NCBI RefSeq assembly: GCF_907164915.1
Contig: NC_061869.1
Location: 11,616,221 to 11,680,220, forward strand
DNA: 64,000 bases
Source of the DNA: Impatiens glandulifera
Taxonomy: Eukaryota > Streptophyta > Magnoliopsida > Ericales > Balsaminaceae
Direction: 5' to 3'
A program made the position numbers and the translations under genes. Below, one piece after another: positions 1 through 12,412 of this stretch (its first letter is position 1; the number at the start of each line of letters is the position of its first letter). Below the pieces are notes generated by a model. That model ran no database searches. It was not told the DNA's origin and saw only the letters and a program-made list of their open reading frames with translations.

Positions 1-11
1 AAAGATGCCAT
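1..11 (-). CDS. Possible 5' end of a gene leaving the window
   Basis: On the minus strand an ATG at positions 11-9 sits in the context GACAATGGC, which matches the plant start consensus (AACAATGGC), and opens Met-Ala-Ser before the window ends. The adjoining 20 bases are GC-rich compared with the AT-rich DNA beyond, as a 5' leader could be. On the plus strand the same bases contain GAATT followed by GTAAGT, which could instead be a splice donor. Only three codons are visible, so product and reality are unknown. Confidence 0.2.
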
Positions 12-2914
12 TGTCGCCGGCGAATTGTAAGTGTTGGGTTTGATTCTTGTCGGATATTGGTCTCCAAGGTTAGAAAGTTGTTGTTGACTCTACTACCACC
101 GTTGATTTAGAGTGTAAATATTTTTAAGGGTCCAGATGTACTTGATAAAATCAACGCGTAAACATTACTAGAATCCGTTTGGTAAGATTACATTTATTTT
201 TTTATTTGTTTTTTAAATAAGAGTTTATGAAAAAAGATTCTATGTTTGGTGAGCTAGAATTGAAATGAATTAAATTAAAATTGAAATTGATAATTCTAAT
301 CCTTAAGTTTAGTTAATAATTTAATATTAAGAATTATAATTTTAATGTAACTCAAACTAATGTGATTTTATTTTTTAGTTTAAAATTATATTTTTTAAAC
401 AAAAATAATATTACTTTATTATTTTATATTTATAAAACAGGTTAATCATGTAAAACCATAATTTTGTTTTTAAATTCAATAAGATAACATTTTTTTTTCA
501 ATTTAAGACTTTGTTTTCTAATTTAAAAAGTTAAAACTTATAATTTTTTAATTTAGTAATTTATAAATGTTTATTTTTCTTAATAAAAATAGATTTTTAA
601 CAATTAAACTATTTTAATAAGGAATCAGTTTCTTAATAATATACATAATATATTTGAATTATGTTTTTAATATTATTTTCAAACATAATAATTTGAGTTG
701 AATTAAAATTATATAATTTTTATAAGAATTGAATGAGAATTCTAACTCCACCATCCAAACATACCTATAATAAAATTATAGATTTTTTCAAAATAAGTTG
801 TAAATAGATGTTGAAGTAGAAGATAATTTTGTATTTTTTTATGATATATAAACAGTATAATAGAGATAAAAAGGTATATGAATACAAATTTAGTCTTTTG
901 TTATTCAAGTTATATTATTAATTTTTTTGTTAATATATTTATTTTTAATATTTTAAATAATTAATTAGATTTTGATATATTATATTAAAACTATAATTCA
1001 TATTTTTTTTTATTTTTAGTGATATTATTATTTGTTAATGTATAAAGTTTATTTTTATTATTTAAATAATTCATTATATAAAATAATTATAATTTAAAAC
1101 TAATTAGAATGTATTATTAATTATAATTCATTTGATAACATAACTATTTTTATATTGTAAATCAAATCTTTTGTTGCAATGGAGCCTAATTATAGAAGAA
1201 AGGTAGTTTAACAATGCTATTGAGCAATCCTAGGTTCCTAGCCATAAGATCATGAAATGAATTTAAGTGTTTAAATAATAAAAATAATATATATATATTA
1301 GAATTTCTTGTAACCTAATGAAAATAAATAAATGCATATACACATTCACAATACTATAATTAATATTTGAGAACTTAATAAAGTAGAATCAACATAATTT
1401 AAGTGGTTAGAGTTTATATTTTTGTGCAGATTAATTAATATTTGATCTTACTTAATCGCAATCATCCTTTCAAAACAAAGGAAAAACAAAATCTCTTTAT
1501 TATTATTTCAAACAAAATAATTGATATCCTAAACCCTTTATTTGAATGCAAACCATCAACATGAAAACCTAGTGAACAATATTATAATAATATCAAGAAA
1601 CAAAGAAAATATATTAAAAAAATAAATAAGACACTTACATTAAAGATTAACTTATTCACTCCAATTTATTTTCTAATCATTAATGTATTGATGTATTTTT
1701 GACGACATTAAGTTTATTCGATAATCGCTCTTGATATAAAAAAGAAATGATACTGAAAATAAAAAGATATAAAAAGATCGTTAACAAAACAAAGCGCAGA
1801 CGACATTAAGTTTATTCAATAAATCTATCTAGGTATAAAAAAAGAAATTAGACAGAAAAAGTAAAAGATAAAAAAAGATTGTTAAAGTACATTTATGATT
1901 TAGTTTTGTCACTCCATCCTATTCTCTTAAGCTATTCTAATAATATATTTGTTTTTACTTATTCACATAGAATAAGAATCTTTCTTAATTAGTTTTAAGA
2001 ATATTTCTTTCTATTATATCTCGAAATTTAATTTAGTTGTTTTTTTCCAACATTAAATATGTCTATACTTAGTTGGGTCTTATCTAATTGTATAAATCAT
2101 TATTTTCTCCACTAATTATTTAGTTTGTTAAGTTATTTTGTAGTTGGATATTGAGTTAAAAATGTGATTTGACCTCAATTTATTTATTGTAAAGTTAACA
2201 TTTTCTATAAGTACCATTTTTGGACGGATATCAAATCTGCGAGTTGACTCGTAAATTTGTTCAAGTTTGCGAGTCACTTAACCCGTTTGAGTTCTGAGTT
2301 AGAGAAACTCAATTAGGTGCAAAATTGGATGGACTCACAATGTTAACTTGGTAAAGTCAATTGGTATATGCTTATAATGAAGAATATTATATTAGGTATG
2401 GTGTGTTTCCTCTCATTTGTTTTCTTATAACATATTTAAATATAAATTATATAATTTGATTCTTATCATCCGATAATTTGTATTTATTTAAATTTTAAAA
2501 AAAATAAAAAATAATTATATATTTAATTACACTAACTATTAAGTATATTCTAAGTAAACTCACAATTTTATTAAGTTATTAAGTAACTTTGTAAAATTTT
2601 CTATTTTGAATGTATTGTATTTTAAGATAATATTATAATTGTTGCGAAGTTAGTTGACTATTATAATTAGAGGTAGATTTATTAAGGAGGCAGGTGAATT
2701 TTAGCCCATCACAAAAATATTATTATTTTTTCAATAAAAATATAACATTATCTTTAATTTGTTAATATTTTTCAATTTAATTCGCTTTTTATTTTTTTTT
2801 AATTATAAAAAAAAAACTCACATTTATTTATTTTATTCATAATTTTCTTTTTAATTTTTTAATTCCACCTTAAACAAAATTAAACCCACCAAAACACTAG
2901 TTCTAGATTCATTA
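12..2914. other. AT-rich intergenic DNA, no gene seen
   Basis: Very AT-rich sequence with short homopolymer and TA runs. All reading frames are short and no family is recognisable. A short direct similarity occurs near 1,735-1,880, where 'GACGACATTAAGTTTATTC' recurs with neighbouring A-rich text. No RNA gene is seen. Confidence 0.6.
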
Positions 2915-2922
2915 CTTATGAC

Positions 2923-4328
2923 CAGTGGCGGACCCAGAAATATTTTCTCGGGGGGCCAAATACATAATAACGTGCATTTTTTGGCTATCAAATAAATGCA
3001 TTTTTTAATTAAAATTTTACTCGATAATTACATAAAAATACTAATAAGCACAATTACTAAATTATTCTTGTCTCTGAGTCGGTACAAAAGAAGACAAATA
3101 TCTTCATTACGTTGCCTATACCAATCAATCAATTCAAGGAAAAAAAATTTATTTGATGAACTACTTGACTCATCATGTCCTCGAAAAGGTAATCTTTGCC
3201 TCAATAAAAAGCGTGTTACATCAAATATTGTCGTTAAACATGTGTGATAATTTATTTCTATATCACGACCATGTGTATGTAGAACGTTTCTCACGTTATG
3301 TCTTTGATCTTAAAATGATTCAAATTGAATTCTAGCTTCATTATGACAACTATTTGAAGTTCTCATATGACGATTGAATCTTTCTAATGATCTTTTCCAA
3401 TTTTTGTACTCATCTCCTATAAATGTATCATCTACGTTTTCTCTATTTAAATGTTTGAAAAGATAACACCAAAAACAAAATGATGCATCTTTTGATATGC
3501 TATATTCTAACCATGTATATTTGATCAGTAACATTAGACTCATTAGTAGGCTCATTAATTGATGTAGAAGTACAAATTCATTTATAGAACATTTTCATTA
3601 TTCTATATCCTACATAAAATAAATGATTAAAAATAAATATGTGTCACAACCCCTAAATAAAATCTAACAAATACATTTATTTGTTGAAATAATTTAAAAA
3701 TATTTTTAAAATAATTTAAAATTAAGAAATATAAAATAATATTTTACCCTTATATTTATATAAATGGTTATTTTATCCTTATATTTATAAGTAATTTGTA
3801 TTATTAATTATATTAAAATTAATAAAATATATATATATATATATAAATAAACTATAATATAAATATAGTTTTAAAATAAATAATAATATTATATGATTTT
3901 CATTATTTTATATATAATTCTTTATATTTTAACTTATATAAATAAATGTTATTTATATATTAACTAAAATTTATGTATTATTATAAATATTGTATTTTAG
4001 AAAATATTTTTTTTTGTATAAAATAAAATATTAATAATAATTACTTTAATAAAATTATATTTGAAATTAGAATACTATAATTATGAATTAGTTTTTTTTA
4101 TTAATTTTTATTAAAGGAAGGGTTAGTTTATTATAAATATTAGAAAATAAAAAAAATTTTATAAAAAGAAATGTTAGAGGCAGTGTTTAATCACCTGACT
4201 TCTACTATATATTTCAGCTTCAAAATCACTTGGGCAAAGATTTATTTAATAAACATATATATATATATAATATCTTAAAAGTTTTACCCTGGTTGAGGGA
4301 GGCCCGAGCCCCTGTAGGTCTGCCACTG
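2923..4328 (-). mobile_element. hAT-superfamily DNA transposon, internally deleted
   Basis: The element begins CAGTGGCGGACC and ends GGTCTGCCACTG, which are near-perfect terminal inverted repeats. It is flanked by a perfect 8-bp target-site duplication, CTTATGAC, at 2915-2922 and 4329-4336. An 8-bp duplication and a CAGTGGCGGA-type terminus are typical of plant hAT elements of the TTF zinc-finger group. At 1,406 bp it is too short to carry a full transposase of roughly 700-800 residues. A transposase N-terminal remnant lies on the minus strand inside it, so the element is a deletion derivative that cannot move by itself. Confidence 0.88.
3028..3555 (-). pseudogene. hAT transposase N-terminal remnant (TTF-type zinc finger)
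   Basis: Two overlapping minus-strand frames (3555-3310, then 3294-3028) together read like the start of a TTF-type zinc-finger hAT transposase. The first has WLEYSISKDASFCFWCYLF, then NWKR and HNEARI, the usual order of the TTF zinc-finger region. The second has RFLLRQRLPFRGHDES, the conserved block that follows it. The two frames are offset and separated by a break, and the DUF4371 catalytic core and C-terminal dimerisation region are missing. It is a relic inside the hAT element and no longer coding. The identification rests on recognised motifs, not on a search. Confidence 0.8.
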
Positions 4329-4336
4329 CTTATGAC

Positions 4337-6440
4337 GATAAACTGATGTCATTCTTTATTATTTCTCCTTCTCAATTGTGATATCAATTGTGATAGATTA
4401 TTAAAAGGTCTTCAATTCTTTGTTTTTGATTCTTATTTAAAATAAATTACATCATCATGAGTTTATTTAATTTAGACAAATATAATAATATTATTATATA
4501 TATAATTTAATATTATAAATTAAGCCTAAACTATATGTAATTCTATATATTTTTCAGATTCTATCATTATTCTCATTTATTTTTAATTGATAAATTAGTG
4601 ATTAAAAGATTAAAAATGTGATAGATCCAATTTAGATATACATGTAGTTGAAAAATCCATGTACACCATGTTCAACTCAAATTAGTCTTAGTGCAATCTA
4701 TTTTGATATAATTGAGATCTTATTTTTTAATATAATTTTTGGGGAAAGAAAAAGTTGGTTTAGTTAGGCATCATACACGTTATGTTATAATAATCATAAA
4801 CTATTTAAATACTTTAAGCGCTTTAGCATAAGAAGATACGGCAATACTAATAGAGATCAAATAATAATATTTTTATATATTAACTATTCTAAAAAAATCC
4901 TATTTGATCTCTATAATTTATGTGTCTTTTAAAATAAATTTATTTATCACATTTTATAATAAGAAAATTGAGATGGCTTAGAAACATCAATAAATAATTT
5001 TATTTGAATAAATAATTTTATTTGATATGTCTTTATAATATATTTTTTTTAATTTAGTAAGTTATTAATTACTACCCCATATTTATATCTTAAATTTAAT
5101 ATTAAATATTAAGTTTAATGTATTTATATTATCCCCATCTTTATATACCTTTAGACCTTTGTTTGATTGACTTAAATGTTTTTTTGAATAAATTTATAAT
5201 TATTTTTATAAAATTAATATTTTAATTGATAGTTTGATTATTGTGAATAATAATAAATAATGACTTATTTAAAACTTTTTCAGTCAACCAAATTTGAAAA
5301 GAAAATTTGCATAGTTGAATTTTCTTGGATTATATGGTGACCGACAAGATCAGCCATGATATTTGACCGTTGTTTACTTAAAAAATGCTAAATATATTTT
5401 GTGTTTATTAGTATTTTTTAAAGACAATAATTTAAATTTTAATAAAAAAAGTATTGAGTAAATTAAAAAAAGTTAATTGTAAGTTATAACTATAATATAG
5501 AACCGTTTATGATGTATAATCAAATTAAGTATTAATTTATCGTTATTTTTAGAATATTTTAAACGGTTGTTAATTACCTAATTTGAAATTATTAATTTTG
5601 TGTATAAATATATTAAATGATATAACTAAAAATTCCTTCTTATTTAGATCTAAGAGTTACATATATATACTTATTTACACTATTAAGATTTAAGAGGATG
5701 GAAAGGAACGAAAACAAGATATGTATTAATAATTAAATATTATAAAATATATAATTAATTAATGTAAAATTATTTAATTTATCAATTGAATTCTTTATTT
5801 TAATTTTTATAATAATTTAAATTCTAAATCTAAAATATTATATTAATAATCTAACTTAAATAATTTTATATATTTCATTTTTTTTATTAAACAAGGTTCT
5901 AAATTAATATTTATTTTTTCAAATAATTTAATATAAAATAAGTTTTTATTAAAAATGAATTATGTAAATAAAATAATTAGAGGCATATAGAATAATAAAA
6001 AAAATGTTTGAGAAAAAATAAAGAAGTATTTAGTTGATGATAAATAAATGTATATAAATGAATAATGATTTCAAATTAAATCTAAATAATCAAAATGACA
6101 TAAATCTATTAGACATGAAACATCTAGTAGTTTGTAACTCAAAGTTAATTGGTTGAAAAATTACAAATAGAATCCTCTGCTCCCATCTTATCCATGTTCC
6201 TTTTTATTGGGGGAGGGAGTAAAAAAGTATTTTTATTAAAAAAATTAAAAAAAATCTCAATTTTACAAACAAAGATTAAGTGGGAACAGATGATCTCATT
6301 TAAGAAAATAAAGAAATAAATTTTAGATGTATTTATAGTTAGATTTAGTTTGAACAATAACTTGGATAAAATACATAAAAATATGTTTGAAAATTGATAC
6401 ATAAAAATAGTTTAACAAAATGACATGTTATTTTTAATAT
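4337..6440. other. AT-rich intergenic DNA, no gene seen
   Basis: Only short frames, TA runs and A/T homopolymers. No protein motif, RNA gene or clear transposon end was found. Confidence 0.6.
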
Positions 6441-6446
6441 ATATAT

Positions 6447-6863
6447 AATTATAATGATGCTTAATTTTTAAAGTATTTGGATTGTCGGGTCAAGTGAGAG
6501 TAAATAGATATTTGGGTTGGACTGGGTTGATCCGCCCATAAATTTAAAACGGTAAAATATGTTTCAAACTCACAACATAACAAAAACAAATATAACCTTT
6601 AACCGACTAAATTAATAAAACTTTATATTTTAAATTTAATACCAAATTTGATAAACCGAAATTTTTAATATAAGTTCAACTTTTTAACTAATATATATAT
6701 ATATAATGGTTAATTTTCAAAATGTCTCAGATTGCCGGGTCAAGAGTTGTTGATAATTTGAATATATATATGAGAGTAAATTAAAAATACTATTACATTT
6801 TTACCGTAATTTTTTTTCCGGTTTTTATATCATTACTCGCATGGACTACGGGCTATATGTTAG
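6447..6863 (+). mobile_element. Helitron-like relic, plus orientation
   Basis: The stretch starts with 'AATGATGCTTAATTTTTAA' and 'GATTGTCGGGTCAAG', passes through 'AAGTTCAACTTTTTAACTA', and ends in a degenerate 3' terminus with a decayed CTCGCATGG...GGGCTATATG hairpin region followed by TTAG. The same blocks in the same order occur reversed at 37,152-37,588, and parts at 57,292-58,786, where the 3' hairpin and CTAG end are better kept. The 5' part repeats itself once (about 6,460 and 6,700), suggesting an internal duplication. No Rep/helicase coding is seen, so it is non-autonomous. Confidence 0.5.
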
Positions 6864-8550
6864 TTTTATTTAAAAATAATGTTTAATTATATAATTATTT
6901 ATTTAAACATGTATTATTATGTCATTTTCTCGTCACTTATATGAATAACAAGCTATCTTTTTAAAATTATGTAAAATATTTAATAGATATGATTAAAAAA
7001 GTATACTAATTTTGTCTTTTTGCTTGTGACAGGAATTTAAATATTATTATTATATTTTAATTTGAGTCATAGTCAAAGAGAGAATTTGATATATAAGTTA
7101 AAATAAAATAAAAAATAATAAATGGAGACCGGGTTTACCGAACATAACACGCACAATTCCAATTATTAAAAATGAAATTTTGATTGGATGTTGCATCATA
7201 CTATTCAAAGTTTTTTCCAAAGCTTGTTTGCTTTTGGATTATTTTATATCATTTTAAGTTTTAACTAACAACATTTTTTTATATAAAATTTGAATACAAA
7301 ATATTATTTTAATAATTTAACCTAAATCATTTCAAATAATCCATCAACATTTTAAATTCATAATCCTTATCTTTTTCAAATAACTCAAAATTAAATAAAT
7401 TCTTACTAAAAATATATTATTTATGTAAAAAAATTAGAGGAACAAATATATAATACAAAATATTTTAAAAAAATAAAAGATATTTTGATTTGAATAAATA
7501 TATAATGGATAAATAATTATTTAAGAATAAATATAAATCATGTAATGATAACACAAACTATCAAGCCCTAATTGAAAAATGAAAATATTACATTGTTAAT
7601 AAGGAATTCAATTTTTTTTATTGGAGGATGCAAAATATCATATACTATTCAGAGTTTTTATAGTGTATGTGAAGACTTATTTTATCTCTCCTATAGGTGA
7701 ATGTTGTGGGTTATTTTGATTTTCAAATAATTTTGGTACATGATATTTAAAATGATAAGTTATTTGAAGGAGAAAAAATATTCAAATAAAAATTAGATTG
7801 AAGTAACAAAACTATTTACTGCTGATTTAAAGTCACCAGTACATCTTTGATTTATGATTCAAGATAAATGGAGACAATATATATGATTTTAATTATTTGA
7901 CATAATATAAATAATGTTTGTTTTTATTTATTAAATTTTGTTTATTATTTTTATTTTGAATGTTTTGATTTTACAAGGAAGGATTACTTTTTTTTAATTG
8001 TAAAATATAAAAATGTAATATGACCACTAATTTTTATTTATTTTCAATTTAATTTATTATTTATTTCTCTAACTTTAGAAATATGGATAAAACTAACATT
8101 CATTTACTCGTTTTTATCAATATTTATTTATTTATTTAATTTTTTAAGTCCATCTCAAGTTTTGTTCGAGCCCACCTCAGCTTAAATTTATTGATTTTTT
8201 AGTTAAAGAGTTTAAATTATAATAAAAAGTTATATTAAAAAAATATTAAAATTTAATTAAAAAATAGTGATATAATTAATGAAAATGATAAGAGAAAGAA
8301 ATCAATATTCAATTTGTATTGACCCTTGATAAATTTGCATGATTCAATTGTAAGAAGATTCTTCTTGTCTAATTCCACTCCTTATGACCATTGTGGTCGG
8401 TGTGAAATAAAGTTCAGATCGAGGGTAGAGTTAAATTCCTTTCAGTGTATTTCGAAGGTGTAACCTAGATAATATAAAGAGGTTGATACTAAAAAAAGAT
8501 ATATGAGCAACTATTTGGTCATTTGATGCCTTGTGAGCACCCGCTGGGAA
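6864..8550. other. AT-rich intergenic DNA, no gene seen
   Basis: No supported gene or element. Base composition becomes less AT-biased from about 8,370 onward, just before the promoter-like stretch that follows. Confidence 0.55.
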
Positions 8551-8556
8551 CAAATG

Positions 8557-8660
8557 CACGTGGGATCGTAAATATAGCATTATAGGCTTCCATCTAAAGT
8601 CGTCTACTAAGCTCCCATGGCTCACTCACTCATGTCTCTTCAAGAAGAAGCTTATATAAG
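8557..8660 (+). promoter_or_regulatory. Orphan promoter-like stretch with G-box and TATA box
   Basis: A palindromic G-box CACGTG lies at 8557-8562 inside GCACGTGGGATC. It is followed about 90 bases later by TATATAAG (8653-8660) and a pyrimidine-rich leader-like stretch. No coding region begins immediately downstream; the next gene starts at 9183 with its own TATA-like box. G-boxes of this form can act as abscisic-acid response elements. That role is inferred. It may be a distal element of the dehydrogenase gene or a relic of a lost gene. Confidence 0.3.
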
Positions 8661-9066
8661 GATCCTGCCTCATTTCTTTCAAACAAAGCTAACTCTTGAT
8701 GTGTTATTGGATATATATATATATATTAATTTTAATAATTTTTTATTAAATATAAATAAATAAACTCGCACAATTAAGATGTATGAACAACCAATTATCA
8801 ATTAAAAACTGAAAATATTATTCGAATTAAAAATTCGAGAGATCCAACCAATCAAATCACTCGGCAACGAAAGAAACACAAAACCTGCACAAATTTGAAT
8901 AGTTAAAAAAATCAAAACACCTTTTGCTATAGACTTTAAGTAATGTTGATTAGACTTTAAGATTTAGTATTTTACACATTATTTAAAAGTGTTTTAAAGT
9001 TTGGTCAAAGAATACAGGCCATTCAAATTATAGCTGCCCATATAGAAGCATTCAACTTAATTCTTC

Positions 9067-9074
9067 TATAAATT
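9067..9074 (+). promoter_or_regulatory. Likely TATA box of the dehydrogenase gene
   Basis: TATAAATT lies 116 bases upstream of the start codon. Transcription would begin near 9,100, giving a short leader that includes a GT/GA-repeat tract (9122-9140) and a CT-rich run just before the ATG, both common in plant 5' leaders. Confidence 0.5.
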
Positions 9075-9182
9075 CATAATCAAACAATCATAGATCTAAA
9101 TCTAAAGAGAGAGAAAAGAGTAGTGTGTGTGTGAGAGAGAAAATAAAAGGAAACTATTTTTTCTTCTTCTCTACCAATCAAA

Positions 9183-11290
9183 ATGAGTTTCAATGGATTT
9201 GCATCAGCTCCTGCATCCAACAAAAGAAGGTAAGAAATTTCATTTTATTTGGGTATGAAAATTTTATATTATTTAAATATTTTGAGAAAAACATATTTTT
9301 TAATTTTAATTTTTTTTAAGTGACTTTTAGTGGTAGCCTATATTGATGTATAGTATATACATCAATATGTGATTTTTTTTTTTCTTGTCATTCGTTTATA
9401 TAATTTTAAAATTATTATTCACTTTATAAAAGAATTTAAATAAAATATGAATGTTTTTTTAGTTCAATATGATTTGCAATTACATCCTCTCTTCTAACTT
9501 AGTGACAAAAAGATGTGAATACTAACCCTAAGTTTTTGAGTTCGAGCTCGTCAGGTGGCAAGTTCTGCATCTGGTTAAGTGTGTTTATAGGCTACATACT
9601 TAATCCGTGATTCACTTATTTATTTAAATAAATAATTTAATTCGATGAATATTTTTTAACTTGAGACAATGTTTTTCCTTGTTATTTTTGTATATTAGAC
9701 TCAATAACATGTGATGAATTGACTCAATGTGAAACTTTTATGTTTCTATAAATAAGTAACTAGCATTTGAATTATTTAAAATTGCCTTAAAATGATTAAA
9801 AAATGACAAGTTTTATCTGAATATATTTTCTTTAATTAAATTAAATTAAATTATTTTAGTGTAGAATTGAGCCTTGTTTGATGAGGGGTATTTCGTCCAC
9901 CAATGATTTCACAAAACATCAATTAAAATATAAAATTATTTTATTTTTATTTTTTATAAAACTTAAATATTAATTACGAAAATTATTTTAATCATTTATC
10001 TCAAATAATATCATCAAATAATATTTTCTAAAAAAATATATATAAGATGATTTCAAGAAGAAAAAAAAACCTACGTAAACAATCCCCTAACTGTCTCTTC
10101 GAAAACAAAAAGCCCTAAATTAAATTTATATTATTCGATTAAATTAAATTAAACTTGTGTAAGTAGCTGCCAGCTTACGATAGTATATAATATATTAATT
10201 GTTATAATGATAAAAATATGGCAAAACTAACATAGGAACTAACTAGGAAGATGATCCGGAATGGATGTTTTATCTTATTCAAAATGACTTATTTTATTTT
10301 ATTAATCATTAACATGGTTAAGAATAAAATTAGTATTTAAAATATTTGTATCATCTATCTGTTTACATTTTAAAAATATTTACATAATTGTTTTTTTTTC
10401 TCCTCACCTTTAGGCTGGAAGGTAAGGTAGCCATCATAACCGGAGGATCGAGTGGAATCGGAGAAAGCGCGGTGAAGATCTTTTGGGAAAATGGCGCAAA
10501 AATTGTGATCGCTGATATCCAAGATAAAGCGGGACAAGCTCTAGCTGAAAGTCTAGGCGGAGAGAATGTTTCCTATATTCATTGTGACATATCAAACGAA
10601 GAAGACATCATTAATCTCGTTGATTCAACCGTTGCTAAATATGGCCATCTCGACATCATGTACAATAATGCTGGCGTCATTGATCGTCCTTTTGGAAGTA
10701 TCCTCGACACCACCAAAGCCGACCTCAATAAGGTACACATTGAAAACATTATTTTTTTAATTTAAATGTAACATAATTTAATTAGACATATATTTAAATA
10801 TGTTCATATTTGTGGATAGGTGCTCCAAGTGAACTTGGGTGGATCATTCATGGGAGCCAAGCACGCGGCTAGAGTCATGATCCCTCAAAAGAAGGGTTGC
10901 ATATTGTTCACGGCGAGCGCATCCACAGCCATAGCGGGTCTTTCCACCCACGCCTACACGGCTTCTAAGTATGGAATAGTAGGATTGTCGAAAAATTTGT
11001 CTGCCGAGCTTGGGCAACACGGAATCAGGGTGAATTGCGTGTCACCATATGGGGTTATGACAAACATGACCCCGGGATTGTCTGATGAGATGAAGGCGCA
11101 TTGCGAGATCATGACTAGCGAGTATGGGAACTTGAAAGGAAAGATCCTCAAGGCCGACGATGTGGCAAATGCTGCCTTGTTCTTGGCTAGCGATGATGCC
11201 GCTTACATAAGTGGACTCAACCTTGTGGTAGATGGAGGATTTAGTGTTGTCAATCCAACTACATGGAAGGCTTTGGGTCTTATTCAATGA
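9183..11290 (+). CDS. Short-chain dehydrogenase/reductase, xanthoxin/secoisolariciresinol dehydrogenase-like
   Basis: Three exons with GT-AG introns, 9183-9229, 10414-10732 and 10820-11290, encode 278 residues, the usual size for classical plant SDRs. The Rossmann glycine motif TGGSSGIG is at residues 25-32, an acidic Asp50 at the end of strand 2 points to NAD(H), NNAG is at 100-103, and the catalytic set Asn127, Ser155, Tyr168 and Lys172 is complete with the expected 13-residue Ser-Tyr spacing. The C-terminus has the DGG motif typical of the family. There is no signal peptide or membrane segment, so it should be cytosolic. Sequence style matches the plant SDR110C group, which includes xanthoxin dehydrogenase (ABA2) and secoisolariciresinol dehydrogenase; the exact substrate cannot be told from sequence. 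The start is the only ATG that joins in frame to exon 2. Intron 1 (about 1.18 kb) contains a dispersed short repeat near 9,500-9,620. The gene looks intact. Confidence 0.93.
9500..9625 (+). repeat. Dispersed short repeat with B-box-like core, in intron 1
   Basis: The segment has GAGTTCGAGCTCGTCAGG, then GGCAAGTTCTGC, GTGTGTTTATAGGCTA and a C/G-rich tail. The same order of blocks recurs at about 25,995-26,160, 34,915-35,090, 44,035-44,200, 52,560-52,730 and 62,925-63,020. The GAGTTCGAG part resembles a polymerase III B box (GGTTCGANNCC), and several copies end in an A-rich tail. This suggests an old tRNA-derived SINE, but no clear A box is seen. Confidence 0.35.
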
Positions 11291-11307
11291 TTTGTTTTCA
11301 TTTGCAT

Positions 11308-11313
11308 AATAAA
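11308..11313 (+). terminator. Likely poly(A) signal of the dehydrogenase gene
   Basis: AATAAA begins 18 bases after the stop codon. A second AATAAA-type site lies near 11,440, after a T-rich stretch, and may be the one used; plant polyadenylation signals are loose. Confidence 0.45.
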
Positions 11314-11460
11314 ATGAGTTATATACAAATATCTATTTATGCTGAAAATTGAGGGAATATAACTTTGATATTTTCCCTTTTCTTTTGAGATTTGACTGTA
11401 TTGGTTGAATACTTTTGTAATGGTGTTGGAATATTATTAATAAAATATATAGTTTATGAA

Positions 11461-12120
11461 TCAATGAATAAAAATAATGTTCAATCCACTTTAAAATTTT
11501 ATGTAGAGATTCTTACATTGCTTAATTGATTCATTAGACTTATTATATTTCTTAACTACTTATGGTTATGAAAATATTTGCATCTTTCATAATTTTTCTT
11601 ATTACTATATTTATTGCCGACTTATATTCATAAAATTTTTGAAAAAATATTATATTTTGTCATTTATAGTGATATATTTTGCAATATATATTTTTTTGAT
11701 TTTACTTTATGTAAAAATATCTCTTTATTGTAATAATTGATGCAATTTTTGCAATGGTAAGTTATTTCAATGCAATTTCAAATGCAGTTCTTAAAAACTA
11801 GCATTAATAAATTATTTGTTGCACAAAAATATTGCAAATCGACAGTTTTTTTTTGTAGTAAGTTAACATAAATTAAATATAGTTTGTACATTTTTATTAA
11901 GATTTTAACTTTTTTTAATTGGTCACATATTATTTAATATTTAAATTTTGTAAATATTATTTTATATTATTTGTAATATAATAAAATTACTTTTATAAAA
12001 AAATGAACTAAAATATTATTAGAAGTATAAATATGAGTGAGCCTCAAATTTAGGGAAAACACACACTATATATATATTAAATAAAAGATTTAAAAAGAAA
12101 GAAATATTCATAGGATAAAA
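11461..12120. repeat. 3'-flank repeat, left copy
   Basis: Blocks of the dehydrogenase 3' flank (GAATAAAAATAATGTTCA..., GATTCTTACATTGCTTAATT, TAGAAGTATAAATATGAGTG, GAGCCTCAAATTTAGGG) occur here and again, in the same order and orientation, at about 13,027-13,620. The left copy has about 280 bases between blocks that the right copy lacks. The duplicated flank brackets the minisatellite and DUF1985 fragment. Confidence 0.75.
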
Positions 12121-12412
12121 ATGTATGAGACAAATTTTTTACCCCTCGAGCCTGTCTAGCCGTTGATCGCCAAACGTTTCCAGGCCGACTCCCGACGATC
12201 GCCAAACTCTTTCTAAGGTTAATAATGCTTAGTTAGTTTTAATACTCGATGATTTTTCCGTTTTTTGCATGTTGAGTATGAAGTTTATGGTTTTATGGTT
12301 TTAGTTTAGGATTTATGTTTTAGTTAGGGTTTAGGGTTGAAATGCTTAGTTAGTTCTATTGTTTTGGCCCTTTGAAATGCTTTTATCCGAGAAATGTAGT
12401 TTAATCTGAATG

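Noticed and set aside
3828..3846. TA run as a regulatory site
   Set aside because: Simple microsatellite inside the hAT relic; many similar runs occur across the window.
6145..6402. 85-residue Phe/Ile-rich minus-strand frame
   Set aside because: AT-rich chance frame with no domain, homologous copy or promoter.
10954..11287. Antisense frames over dehydrogenase exon 3
   Set aside because: Shadows of a well-supported exon on the other strand.
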